Positions 43,177-52,161 of a DNA stretch of 64,000 nt are shown here, piece by piece. The stretch is from Paenibacillus sp. FSL R7-0273 (GTDB lineage Bacteria > Bacillota > Bacilli > Paenibacillales > Paenibacillaceae), in contig NZ_CP009283.1 in NCBI RefSeq assembly GCF_000758625.1, positions 509,501 through 573,500 of the forward strand, written 5' to 3'. Numbering within the stretch: position 1 is the stretch's first letter; each line of letters starts with the position of its first letter. The translations under genes and the position numbers were made by a program. The notes below the pieces were generated by a model that was not told the origin of the DNA, did no database searches, and was given only the letters and a program-made list of their open reading frames with translations.

Positions 43177-43995
43177 ATGATGGGGAAGCAGATCGGGACA
43201 GGCCGGACTGCAGAGGTATGGGAGTACGGAGAGGGTACGGTTGTTAAGCTGTATCTGGAGGATTTTCCGGCAGCGGCCGTTGAGCAGGAATTCAAGGCAA
43301 GTACATATGTGTATAATCAGGGCAGTGTCCGCACTCCCAGACCGGTGGAGCAGATAGTATCGGAGGGGCGCAGCGGCATTGTCTATCAGCAGGTCAACGG
43401 ACGTTCGATGCTGAGCCTGATCAGCGGGCAGCCCTGGCGCTTGCCCGTGTATGCCAGTCAGCTGGCCGCCCTGCATCATCAGCTGCATCAGCTGGAGGGC
43501 AGCCCGGAGACCGGCAGGCACAAGGAGCTGCTGGAGAGACAGATTGTTGCCGCACCAATGCTTACCATGGAGGAGAAAACAGCTGTACTGGAGCATCTGC
43601 GGCAGCTGCCGGAAGGCAACAGGCTGTGTCATGGGGATTTTCATCCGGACAATGTATTGATTGATGCCGAAGGGGCCTGGATCATCGACTGGATGAACGG
43701 CATTTCCGGTAACCCTGCGGCAGATGCGGCAAGATCGGTTCTGCTGTTCAGCATGGGGGCGATGCCTCCGGGCAGCTCACTGGCCGCACGGGTGGTCACC
43801 GGCTTTATCCGGCAGAAGCTTACGAAGATCTACATCCGCGAATATCTCAGCTTATCGGGTTACAGCTATGCTGAGATTAAGGCATGGATTCTGCCCGTAG
43901 CTGCAGCCAGATTAACCGAAGGGGTTCCGGCGGGGGAGAAGGAGAATCTGGCCAAAGAAATCCGCAGACGTCTGAGAGCTTTGCAGAAATCCTAA
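43177..43995 (+). CDS. aminoglycoside phosphotransferase/choline kinase-family protein
   Basis: A 272-residue kinase-like fold. N-terminal nucleotide loop IGTGRTAEVWEYGEGTVVKLY-type (seen as GTGRTAEVWEYG and VVKLY), catalytic motif HGDFHPDNVLID and metal motif IIDWMNG. The natural substrate is not evident; resistance should not be assumed. Last gene of the hydrolase-ABM-kinase unit. Confidence 0.9.
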   Translation: MMGKQIGTGRTAEVWEYGEGTVVKLYLEDFPAAAVEQEFKASTYVYNQGSVRTPRPVEQIVSEGRSGIVYQQVNGRSMLSLISGQPWRLPVYASQLAALHHQLHQLEGSPETGRHKELLERQIVAAPMLTMEEKTAVLEHLRQLPEGNRLCHGDFHPDNVLIDAEGAWIIDWMNGISGNPAADAARSVLLFSMGAMPPGSSLAARVVTGFIRQKLTKIYIREYLSLSGYSYAEIKAWILPVAAARLTEGVPAGEKENLAKEIRRRLRALQKS

Positions 43996-44025
43996 CCCTT
44001 CCGGGAAAAGACGATTAAGTTGAAC

Positions 44026-44056
44026 GGTCAGCCAGAGCTTCTGGCTGGCCTTTTTT
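44026..44056 (+). terminator. intrinsic terminator after phosphotransferase gene
   Basis: GGTCAGCCAGA/TCTGGCTGGCC stem with a tight loop and six T residues. Confidence 0.9.
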
Positions 44057-44332
44057 GTTGAATTCATGAGCCATGAACCGCTAGCGGACTGAAATGACCT
44101 TGTTTGTTCTATGGCGCTTTAACCTGTAGGCATCTCCTATAGCTAGATATCAATGTCCGCTTTGTGTCCCGGGGAGTGGCGGGATTGGTCCCTTAAATAT
44201 CCTTGCCTCAGCCCAAAAACGTTCAGCTAACTTTCAGCCTGGACTCATTGACGGTTAAGGTAGGGATGCAATAATACCACTATGCAAAGCCTGACACTGG
44301 GGATAGGTATTGGAGAATGGGAGTGGAACAAA
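44057..44332. other. intergenic region before the GT39 gene
   Basis: I see no gene, clear promoter or repeat here. An in-frame ATG at 44282 lies inside it, but lacks a ribosome site. Confidence 0.4.
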
Positions 44333-46543
44333 TTGAAATCATTTATTAAAAAAATCGGCACTGATGTAGTACTGCTGTTTATTCTGCTGTTGGCGGCCTT
44401 TCTATACGGATTCGGAATCTGGAATGACCATTATGTGAATACGTACTATACCACCGCGGTCGGAAGCATGCTGCAGAGCCTTCACAATTTCTTCTTCGTT
44501 TCGCTGGATTCTGCTGGCTCCGTAACCGTGGATAAGCCGCCGGTGACCTTCTGGATTCAGGCGGTCAGCGCCTGGATCTTCGGATTACACGGCTGGAGTG
44601 TGATTTTGCCCCAGGCCTTGGGAGGCGTAGGGTCGGTCCTGCTTGTGTACCTGCTGGTTAAGCCGAGCTTCGGCAGAACGGCTGCGCGCCTGGCGGCACT
44701 GGCGATGGCTGCCACACCTGTTGCAGCGGCCGTCAGCCGCACCAATAACATTGACGCTATGCTGGTGTTTACGCTGCTGCTGGCGGCCTGGTTTTTGTTC
44801 AAAGGGACCAAAGCGCACAAAACGGGCAGCCTGCTCACGGCCTTCGGCCTGATAGGAGTTGCGTTTAACGAGAAGATGCTGCAGGCCTATATGGTCGTAC
44901 CCGCCTTCTATCTGTTCTATATTCTTGCAGCCAAAGTGAACTGGAAGAAGAAAACCGGCGTGCTGGCAGCCTGCACTGCTGTAATGCTGGTGGTCTCGCT
45001 CTCCTGGGCAGTAATCGTAGATTCCATTCCGGCAGACAAGCGGCCGTATATGGGCAGCAGCGGCACCAACTCGGTGCTGAATCTGGCCTTCGGGTACAAC
45101 GGGGTATCCCGGCTGACCGGTGACCGCAGCACCGGCGGCGGTGGCGGTATGCCCGGAGGCGGCTTCGGCGGCGGCCAGATGCCGGATATGAACGGCGGGA
45201 TGCCGTCGTTTGGCGGCGGCATGCCAGGCGCCGATGGTGAGCTGCCGGCAACGGATGGAGCCGGCGGGCAGGGCATGCCGGACGGCCGGGACGGCACCGG
45301 CGGCGCAGCACAGAGCCAAAGCGGCACGGACGCAGAGGGCGGCGGGATGCCTGCAGGGCAAAGCCAGGGTGCGGCGGACGGCAGTATGCCTCCAGGGCAA
45401 GACGGCGGTCGGGGCTCGGCAGACGGCGGGATGCAGGGTACCCGGCCCGACGGCGGAGGCCGGCAGTTCGGCGGCGCAGACGGAGGCCAGGGCGGGCGCG
45501 GCGGGATGAACGGCGGCGGCATGTTCAACACCGGCACTGCCGGTCCGCTGCGGCTGTTCCAGCAGGAGCTGTCCGGCCAGGCCAGCTGGCTGCTGCCCTT
45601 TGTGTTATTCGGCGTAATCGGTATTTTTGCCGGCCTGCGCCGCAGGAGCTTTACGATGCAGCACAAAGAAGCCCTGTTCTGGCTGGCCTGGCTGGTGCCG
45701 GCAATGGCATTCTTCAGCATCGCCGGATTCTTCCACCAGTATTATCTCATTATGATGGCGCCGCCGGTTGCGGCGCTGGCTGGAGCAGGCTGGTATAAGC
45801 TCTGGCACTACTATAAAGAGCGTTCAGGCTGGCTGTCCTGGCTGCTGCCCGTGGCTGTTCCGGCTACAGCAGCCTTCCAGTGGTACATTATTCATCCTTA
45901 TGACGATACCATCGGCAGCGGCTGGTCAACCGGAGTTCTTGCCGCAGGAATTGCAGCGGCCTTCTTTCTGATTGTGCAGCGGCTTCTAAAAGACCGGGCG
46001 AAGCCGGCCCTTGTCCACACAGCAGCTGTAGCCGGACTGCTGGTGCTGCTGATCGGCCCGCTGTACTGGGCGTTTACGCCGATCACTTACGGGCTTAACA
46101 GCATGACTCCGGCCGCAGGTCCGGACAGCAGCGAAAGCGGTGGCTTTGGTGGAGGCGGCGGACCAAACAGCAGCTCCGGAGTGAACGAAGCGCTGCTGGC
46201 TTATCTGAAGGAGCATAACACCGGTGAAGAATATTTATTTGCAGCCATGGATTACGGGACAGCGGGTCCTTATATTATCGACGAGGGCGAGAAGGTAGTT
46301 ATTTTGAACGGCTTCAACAGCTCGGATGAACCGTACACGGCCGAATCCCTGCAGGCATTTGTAGCAAGCGGCAAGGTGAAATATTTCCTCGTTACCAGCG
46401 GTGGTATGGGCGGCGGACGGGGCGGCAATTCCGAGATTACAAGCTGGATTACGGAGTATGGGACAGAGGTGCCGTCAGCAGACTGGCAGGGCACCGCAAC
46501 CGGCGGAGCCGGCGGGACCCTGTATGAGGTCAATTTGGACTAA
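44333..46543 (+). CDS. GT39-family membrane glycosyltransferase with glycine-rich insertion
   Basis: A dolichyl-phosphate-mannose-protein mannosyltransferase-like (GT39/ArnT-like) enzyme using a polyprenyl-phosphate sugar. N-terminal helices enclose the catalytic loop with GIWNDHYVNTYYTTAV and VDKPPVTFWIQ; about 11 further helices follow. Between helices, residues ~265-400 are a low-complexity Gly/Met/Pro/Asp-rich stretch (repeated GGGMPG-like units), and shorter Gly runs occur near the C-terminus. I prefer the TTG at 44333 (GGGAG nine bases upstream) over the ATG at 44282. The GT2 partner follows by 28 bp. Confidence 0.88.
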   Translation: MKSFIKKIGTDVVLLFILLLAAFLYGFGIWNDHYVNTYYTTAVGSMLQSLHNFFFVSLDSAGSVTVDKPPVTFWIQAVSAWIFGLHGWSVILPQALGGVGSVLLVYLLVKPSFGRTAARLAALAMAATPVAAAVSRTNNIDAMLVFTLLLAAWFLFKGTKAHKTGSLLTAFGLIGVAFNEKMLQAYMVVPAFYLFYILAAKVNWKKKTGVLAACTAVMLVVSLSWAVIVDSIPADKRPYMGSSGTNSVLNLAFGYNGVSRLTGDRSTGGGGGMPGGGFGGGQMPDMNGGMPSFGGGMPGADGELPATDGAGGQGMPDGRDGTGGAAQSQSGTDAEGGGMPAGQSQGAADGSMPPGQDGGRGSADGGMQGTRPDGGGRQFGGADGGQGGRGGMNGGGMFNTGTAGPLRLFQQELSGQASWLLPFVLFGVIGIFAGLRRRSFTMQHKEALFWLAWLVPAMAFFSIAGFFHQYYLIMMAPPVAALAGAGWYKLWHYYKERSGWLSWLLPVAVPATAAFQWYIIHPYDDTIGSGWSTGVLAAGIAAAFFLIVQRLLKDRAKPALVHTAAVAGLLVLLIGPLYWAFTPITYGLNSMTPAAGPDSSESGGFGGGGGPNSSSGVNEALLAYLKEHNTGEEYLFAAMDYGTAGPYIIDEGEKVVILNGFNSSDEPYTAESLQAFVASGKVKYFLVTSGGMGGGRGGNSEITSWITEYGTEVPSADWQGTATGGAGGTLYEVNLD

Positions 46544-46571
46544 TTCAATTTCATTTAAGGAGGAGCTGCCC

Positions 46572-47546
46572 ATGAGCATCAGCGTGCGCTATTCCGTCAT
46601 AATACCGATGTACAATGAAGAAGCTGTGATTCAGGAAACCTACCGGCGGATCAAAAAAGTAATGGGAACGACAGGCGAGGACTACGAGCTGCTGTTTGTA
46701 AATGACGGCAGTACAGATAGCTGCGCACAGATGATAGAGGAGTACAGCTACTGGGATGAGAGTGTGAAGCTGATCGACCTGTCCCGCAATTTCGGGCACC
46801 AGATCGCTATAACTGCGGGGATGGATTATGCACTCGGCGATGCTGTCATCATTATCGACGCTGATCTGCAGGACCCGCCGGAGCTGATTCTGAAGATGAT
46901 CGAGGAATGGAAGAATGGCTACGAGGTTGTGTATGCCAAGCGTATCAAGCGGAACGGCGAATCCCTGTTCAAAAGGTGGACGGCCAGCGCCTTTTACCGC
47001 ATCCTGCGCTACTCCACTGATATCTCCATCCCGGTGGACACCGGCGACTTCCGGCTGATTGACCGCAAGGTGTGCGAGGAGCTGAAACGGCTGCCGGAGA
47101 AAAACCGGTTTGTCCGCGGACTGGTCAGCTGGGTCGGCTTCCGGCAGAAGGCGATTGAATATGAGCGCGACGAACGGCTGGCCGGGGAGACCAAGTATCC
47201 GCTGAAGCGCATGATCAAGCTGTCGCTGGACGGCATTACCTCCTTTTCATACAAGCCGCTGAAGCTGGCGGGTTATCTGGGAGGGCTGCTGTCAGCCAGC
47301 GGATTTCTGTACCTTATGTATGTGCTCTACCTGGCGCTTTTTACGGATGAGGCTGTCAAAGGCTGGGCATCGATGATCGGCATCACCTTAACGTTCAACG
47401 GGTTCGTGCTGATTATGCTGGGGATTCTCGGCGAATATGTCGGCCGGATTTATGATGAGACCAAGGGCCGACCGCTGTATATTGTACAGGACTTCTACGA
47501 AGGCAGGACGGAGAAGTCTGCTGCAATTAAAACGGCTGAATATTGA
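46572..47546 (+). CDS. GT2-family polyprenyl-phosphate glycosyltransferase (GtrB/DPM1-like)
   Basis: A 324-residue enzyme that would transfer a sugar to polyprenyl phosphate. The GT-A domain has IPMYNEEAVI, NDGSTD, DADLQDPPE and the RLIDRKV region; two C-terminal transmembrane helices (~235-260 and ~270-295) match GtrB/CsbB-type enzymes. It sits directly after the GT39 gene, and the pair probably makes and then uses a lipid-linked sugar for envelope modification. AAGGAGGAG precedes the ATG. Confidence 0.93.
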   Translation: MSISVRYSVIIPMYNEEAVIQETYRRIKKVMGTTGEDYELLFVNDGSTDSCAQMIEEYSYWDESVKLIDLSRNFGHQIAITAGMDYALGDAVIIIDADLQDPPELILKMIEEWKNGYEVVYAKRIKRNGESLFKRWTASAFYRILRYSTDISIPVDTGDFRLIDRKVCEELKRLPEKNRFVRGLVSWVGFRQKAIEYERDERLAGETKYPLKRMIKLSLDGITSFSYKPLKLAGYLGGLLSASGFLYLMYVLYLALFTDEAVKGWASMIGITLTFNGFVLIMLGILGEYVGRIYDETKGRPLYIVQDFYEGRTEKSAAIKTAEY

Positions 47547-47601
47547 GCGAAAGAGGCTTTAACTCTATTCTGTGCAGCAAGTCTGATATCCATTGACTCT
47601 A

Positions 47602-47654
47602 AAAAAGCTATCCCGGAAGAAAGGCCTCAGGCCGATCAACCGGGATAGCTTTTT
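47602..47654. terminator. bidirectional intrinsic terminator
   Basis: A 15-bp perfect inverted repeat (47602-47616 with 47640-47654) with A- and T-rich ends, between convergent genes. Confidence 0.9.
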
Positions 47655-47693
47655 GCTGCTCTAAATTACTGAGCTGTATAGATGTGTCTCGTA

Positions 47694-48260
47694 TTATGCC
47701 TTCAGCAAATCATGGTCCACATATCTGGCACCGTTCAGCTCACTGATGATATTAATGGCTACCTTTGCACCGTCTCCGGCAGTGATAATGGCGTGCACGC
47801 TCACACCGGCAACCGTTCCGGCTGCCCAGATGCGGTCAACATTGGTTTTGCCCTCCGCATTAACAGCTACTACGGTTTTGATTCTTGGCTCGGTGCCATC
47901 CTTCGTCTCTACACCGGCTTTGGCGGCAAGGTCGGTCAGCACGCCTGTTGCCAGGATAACATGCTTCGCTTCGTAGGTTGCACCGTCTTCGGTTTCAACG
48001 GTAATACCTTCGCTGCCGGCTGTGAGGTTTACCGCCTGACCGGCAACAAGCTCAGCTCCGAATTTAACCGCCTGCTTGTGGCCGGTTTCAACCAGGTCCG
48101 GGCCGCCGATTTCAGCGATTCCATAATAGTTCTCATACCAGCCTCTGCGGGTCATGCCTTTATCATTATCAATCAACAGTGTTTTTTTGCCTGCCTTGGC
48201 AGTGAACAAGGCGGCGCTTGCACCGGCAGGGCCGGCTCCGATAACAGCAACTTCATACAT
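47694..48260 (-). CDS. single-domain FAD-binding thioredoxin reductase-like protein
   Basis: A 188-residue flavoprotein: FAD-binding GAGPAGASAALFTAKAG at the N-terminus, ATGV in the middle, and a C-terminal IWAAGTVAG...AIITAGDGAKVAINI segment that matches the FAD-domain end of TrxB-like proteins. The NADPH-binding domain and CxxC of thioredoxin reductase are both absent, with the two FAD halves joined directly. It is intact, not frameshifted, with AGGAGG before the ATG. Partner and electron source unknown. Confidence 0.85.
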   Translation of the reverse strand: MYEVAVIGAGPAGASAALFTAKAGKKTLLIDNDKGMTRRGWYENYYGIAEIGGPDLVETGHKQAVKFGAELVAGQAVNLTAGSEGITVETEDGATYEAKHVILATGVLTDLAAKAGVETKDGTEPRIKTVVAVNAEGKTNVDRIWAAGTVAGVSVHAIITAGDGAKVAINIISELNGARYVDHDLLKA

Positions 48261-48325
48261 AGCGATAACCTCCTGAAAGTTAAGTTATGCTTACTATTAT
48301 AACGTTAATTACGGCTTACAAGCTA

Positions 48326-49852
48326 CTAGACAGCCAGACAGGGCAACGTGATTCTGAAGGTAGTCCCTTTTCCGGGGACACTCTCTGCAAGGATCTCTCC
48401 ACCGTGGGCCTCTACAAGCGATTTGGTAATGGATAAGCCGAGTCCTGAGCCGCCGTATTTGCGTGTGCGGGAGGAATCGCTCCGGTAGAAACGGTCAAAG
48501 ACATGCGGCAGATGCTCGGCTGAAATACCTGAGCCGTTATCGCTCACGGTTAGCTCAGCTATATGGTTCCGGGCATGCAGGGCCAGATGAATAGCCCCTT
48601 GTTCACTGTCCGTATGCTGTACGGCATTATGAAACAGGTTGAGCACAACCTGCTTGATTTTGTCAGGATCATAGGTTCCGCGGATGCCGTATGAAAAATC
48701 ACAGGTGACCCGGCGGCTGCCGGCCAGCACCCGCAGCTGCGGCTGCATCTCCTCAATGATCTCGCCGAGCAGCAGTTCCTTGACCCTGAGCTGGGGGGCT
48801 CCGTCCATCCGGGCCAGCAGCAGCAGATCCTCCACCAGCTTATTGATCCGCTTCGACTCCCCGTGCATGCTGTTCAGCGCATTGTACAGCTGCTCCTTAT
48901 TATCGGCAGCTCCGCGCAGCAGCACCTCCAGGAAGCCGTGTATCGAGGTGAGCGGTGTCCGCAGCTCATGTGAAGCGTCGGCAGCGAACCGCCGCATCTG
49001 CTCCTTGGCCTCACGCTCACCCCGGAAGGAGATTTCCAGCCGCTCCAGCATCCCGTTGAAGGAATGGGAGAGCTTGTCGATCTCCATCTGCCCCTGGTCA
49101 ACCGGAAAGCGGACATCCAGATTACCGGCATCTATGCTCTGGGCGGCTTCGCCCATATTAGATAGCGGAACCAGCGTTTTACGCAGCGCAGGCAGGTAGA
49201 GAAACAGGCCGGCCAGCAGCGCGGCCACGGCAAGCACGGCAAAAATCAGCAGCTGCTGCAGGATCACATCCTTCAGCGGCCCGGTTTGGGCACTCATCTG
49301 CAGCAGGATTTTCTTTCCGCCGGGCCGGCCCATATCCATGAAGACCGCCAGATGCTGGCTGCCGTCCGTGGCCGTAATCAGCCTGTAGCTTCCGGTAGCC
49401 TTCTCTGTTGTGTGGACAAGCAGTTGATTATACTGCTCATCGGTCAGCTGCGGGGCGGCGGAGTCAGCCAGCGTATCCTTCTGCAGATCGGTAAAGGTGC
49501 CATCCGAGCTGTAGACGGCAATGGTCGTATGCGCATCCAGCAGCAGCGGGCGGCCTCCCTCGACGTTGCGCTGGCCTGACGGGAGGTTACCCGGCAAGCC
49601 GCCGCCGATATTTCCGTTAATAGGATTGTTGGAATCCCCGTAAATCAGCTTGAAAAAAAAATCACGCGGCACGGACCGCAGCTGAGCCTCCATGGTTTCA
49701 GCCCGGTTGCTGTAGATAAAGTTGCGCATCAGCACATACTGCAGTACTCCGATGAGCAGCAGCAGGCCCGAAAGAATAAGCAGCGAGGTTGCCAGCAGCT
49801 GCTTGCGCAGGGAACGCGGGGCGTGCAGCCTGCGCAGGAGACGGGGGATCAT
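48326..49852 (-). CDS. HAMP-containing sensor histidine kinase
   Basis: A 508-residue membrane kinase: TM1 (~17-42), an extracytoplasmic sensor domain (~43-200), TM2 (~203-225), HAMP (~226-280), H-box ASHELRTPLTSIHGF, N-box LNLFHNAVQHT, G1 DNGSGI and G2 KYGGSGLGLS. The start overlaps the regulator gene's stop by four bases, so the two are coupled. The sensor domain gives no clue to the signal. Confidence 0.94.
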   Translation of the reverse strand: MIPRLLRRLHAPRSLRKQLLATSLLILSGLLLLIGVLQYVLMRNFIYSNRAETMEAQLRSVPRDFFFKLIYGDSNNPINGNIGGGLPGNLPSGQRNVEGGRPLLLDAHTTIAVYSSDGTFTDLQKDTLADSAAPQLTDEQYNQLLVHTTEKATGSYRLITATDGSQHLAVFMDMGRPGGKKILLQMSAQTGPLKDVILQQLLIFAVLAVAALLAGLFLYLPALRKTLVPLSNMGEAAQSIDAGNLDVRFPVDQGQMEIDKLSHSFNGMLERLEISFRGEREAKEQMRRFAADASHELRTPLTSIHGFLEVLLRGAADNKEQLYNALNSMHGESKRINKLVEDLLLLARMDGAPQLRVKELLLGEIIEEMQPQLRVLAGSRRVTCDFSYGIRGTYDPDKIKQVVLNLFHNAVQHTDSEQGAIHLALHARNHIAELTVSDNGSGISAEHLPHVFDRFYRSDSSRTRKYGGSGLGLSITKSLVEAHGGEILAESVPGKGTTFRITLPCLAV

Positions 49853-50535
49853 AACAGATCCACCCGGTAGCCTGCACCGCGCAATGTGCGGATGATCCGG
49901 TGCTCCTTATCGCCGAGCTTTTCGCGGAGGGAGCGGATATAGACCTCGACGATATTTTCCTCACCGCCGAAATCGTAGCCCCACACCTTGTCCAGAATCA
50001 TCGGCTTGCTCAGCACCAGTCCATGGTTAATTACCATGTACTGCAGCAGCTCATATTCAGTCGGGGAGAGCTCCAGCACCTCATTCCTGAAGCGGATTTC
50101 CTTGCGTCTGCCGTCAATCCGGAACGGGCCGCAGCGGACCTCGCCGAGCAGGCCGGGGAAATGGTTGCGCAGCCGGGCCTGAATCCGGGCCAGCAGCTCA
50201 TCGAAGCTGAACGGCTTGACCATGTAATCATCAGCACCGATGGAGAGGCCCTTAACCCGGTCATCGACCTCATCCTTGGCTGTGAGCATAATGACGGCGA
50301 TTTCGGTTTCCTCCGTACGGAGGTAGCGGCATACCTCGAAGCCGTCCATTCCGGGCATCATTACATCGAGAATCGCCACATGCGGCTTGAAATCGGCAGC
50401 GGCGGCGATGGCGCTTGCCCCGTCCGGTGCGGTTCTTACTTCAAAGCCTTCATTGGTCAGGCCGAGCTCCAGAAACTGGAGTATATGGGGCTCATCATCA
50501 ACGAGCAAAAGGCGTACGCCCTGGGCAGCTTTCAT
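49849..50535 (-). CDS. OmpR-family response regulator
   Basis: A receiver domain with acidic pocket VDDEP and phosphoacceptor Asp57 (ILDVMMPGMDG), followed by an OmpR winged-helix DNA-binding domain (ELSPTEYELLQYM, VWGYDFGGEENIVEVYIRSLR in parts: VWGYDFGGEEN). GGAGG lies eight bases before the chosen ATG; the adjacent ATG at 50538 is equally possible. It pairs with the kinase at 48326. Confidence 0.94.
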   Translation of the reverse strand: MKAAQGVRLLLVDDEPHILQFLELGLTNEGFEVRTAPDGASAIAAAADFKPHVAILDVMMPGMDGFEVCRYLRTEETEIAVIMLTAKDEVDDRVKGLSIGADDYMVKPFSFDELLARIQARLRNHFPGLLGEVRCGPFRIDGRRKEIRFRNEVLELSPTEYELLQYMVINHGLVLSKPMILDKVWGYDFGGEENIVEVYIRSLREKLGDKEHRIIRTLRGAGYRVDLL

Positions 50536-50736
50536 CATCAATTCCTCCAATTGCAGTAATAGGTAGCTATATTATGACACACCAGGTTGAACGTTTGCTG
50601 AACAACTCCTCCGTCAGCGATTCGAAATTGTAGTTCATGGTTAATCATAATGGTTAATCTATTTATATAAGCAGTAAATGATATTACTTAAGGAAATTAG
50701 CGGGAAATTTAACTTTTGCAGGGTATAAAAAGGGTT

Positions 50737-50765
50737 TTGACGGCGGGCCTAGAACACTTTACAAT
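50737..50765 (+). promoter_or_regulatory. promoter of the glg operon
   Basis: TTGACG (50737-50742), 17 bases, TACAAT (50760-50765). It predicts a leader of about 205 bases before glgC. Confidence 0.75.
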
Positions 50766-50794
50766 AAGGATACTAAAACCGGAGGCTTTAACAA

Positions 50795-50980
50795 ATGTTT
50801 AGGGTTCCGGCTGCGCAATACATATCCTTTTGTTTTCCCCGTTTGTCATCTTATCAAATTTCCTATCAAGCACCTTTTCTTTTCATTTTACTTCTTTGGA
50901 TACATTTCTTTCTGGAGCTAGATTCATTTAACCTCATTTATTCCATTTTTTATCCATATGTCAAGGAGGCTCTTCCATGA
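50795..50980 (+). CDS. hydrophobic 61-codon upstream ORF overlapping glgC
   Basis: ATG nine bases after CGGAGGC, about 23 bases from the predicted transcription start. The peptide is rich in Phe, Ile, Leu, Ser and Tyr, with one likely membrane helix ([17 protein letters not shown]). Its stop overlaps the glgC start (ATGA), and the glgC ribosome site lies within it. It may be a small membrane protein or a leader that couples translation to glgC. The segment is much more AT-rich than its neighbours. Confidence 0.5.
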   Translation: MFRVPAAQYISFCFPRLSSYQISYQAPFLFILLLWIHFFLELDSFNLIYSIFYPYVKEALP

Positions 50981-52140
50981 AGAAAAAAGAAATGGTAGCC
51001 ATGCTATTGGCGGGAGGCCAAGGGAAAAGGCTGAAGGGATTGACCAAATCACTTGCCAAGCCGGCTGTATATTTTGGAGGAACCTACCGGATTATTGACT
51101 TTCCGCTGAGCAACTGCTCGAATTCGGGAATCGATACGGTTGGCGTGCTGACGCAGTATGAGCCGCTGGTCCTGCACTCATACATCGGAGTAGGCGGTGA
51201 CTGGGATTTGAACCGTAAGGATGGCGGTGTATTCGTACTGCCTCCGCATGAACGGGAAAACGGAAGCAGCTGGTACCGCGGGACGGCTGATGCGATTTAC
51301 CGTAATCTGAAATTTGTTGACCAGTTCGACCCCGAGCATGTGCTTATTTTATCGGGCGACCATATTTACAAAATGGATTACAACGCTATGCTGCAGTATC
51401 ACAAGTCCAGAAATGCGGACTGCACCATCTCTGTCATTGATGTTCCTCTTGAGGAGGCAAGCCGTTTCGGCATTCTCAATACCGAGGAAGACCTGAAGAT
51501 TTACGAATTTGAAGAAAAACCCCCTAAACCGAAGAGCACACTGGCTTCGATGGGTGTATATATTTTTAAATGGGAGGTTCTTCGCAAGCACCTGCTGGAG
51601 GACGGCGAGAAGCCGGATTCCTCTCATGACTTCGGGAAGGACATTATTCCGCTCATGCTGGCGGACGGCAATTCCCTGTATGCCTATCCATTTGAAGGAT
51701 ACTGGAGAGACGTTGGTACGGTAACCAGCCTTTGGGAAGCCAACATGGATCTGCTGAGCGATCACCCGCCGCTGAATCTGAATGATCCGAACTGGCGTAT
51801 CTTCACCCGCAACCCGAACCAGCCTGCTCAATATGTGGCTCCGGAAGCCAAAGTGTCGAGCTGCATTATTAATGAGGGCTGCATTGTGCGCGGGGAAGTG
51901 AAGCATTCCGTGCTGTTCTACGGCGTGGAGGTGGGCGAAGGCAGTGTCATTACCGACTCTGTTATTATGCCCAAGGTGAAGATCGGCAAGAACGTAAGAA
52001 TTCATAAGGCAATCATCAGCGAGAATACAGTAATCGAGGATTATATGGAGATCGGCGCTGACCGGGAGAATGAGGATGAGATTCTGCTGATCGACAATCG
52101 TAGCAAAAAACGCAAAACAGTTGCAGCCAAAACCATATAA
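50977..52140 (+). CDS. glgC: glucose-1-phosphate adenylyltransferase, catalytic subunit
   Basis: This makes ADP-glucose from glucose 1-phosphate and ATP for glycogen synthesis. N-terminal nucleotidyltransferase motif [15 protein letters not shown] and [11 protein letters not shown], the glucose-1-phosphate region near [10 protein letters not shown], and a C-terminal left-handed beta-helix. At 387 residues it is typical of Bacillota GlgC. AAGGAGG precedes the ATG. Confidence 0.96.
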   Translation: MKKKEMVAMLLAGGQGKRLKGLTKSLAKPAVYFGGTYRIIDFPLSNCSNSGIDTVGVLTQYEPLVLHSYIGVGGDWDLNRKDGGVFVLPPHERENGSSWYRGTADAIYRNLKFVDQFDPEHVLILSGDHIYKMDYNAMLQYHKSRNADCTISVIDVPLEEASRFGILNTEEDLKIYEFEEKPPKPKSTLASMGVYIFKWEVLRKHLLEDGEKPDSSHDFGKDIIPLMLADGNSLYAYPFEGYWRDVGTVTSLWEANMDLLSDHPPLNLNDPNWRIFTRNPNQPAQYVAPEAKVSSCIINEGCIVRGEVKHSVLFYGVEVGEGSVITDSVIMPKVKIGKNVRIHKAIISENTVIEDYMEIGADRENEDEILLIDNRSKKRKTVAAKTI

Positions 52141-52161
52141 TTTTAGAGGACGGTGACCGCG

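Noticed and set aside
43177..43995. Aminoglycoside resistance gene
   Set aside because: The APH fold is shared with many metabolic kinases, and nothing in the context points to antibiotic resistance.
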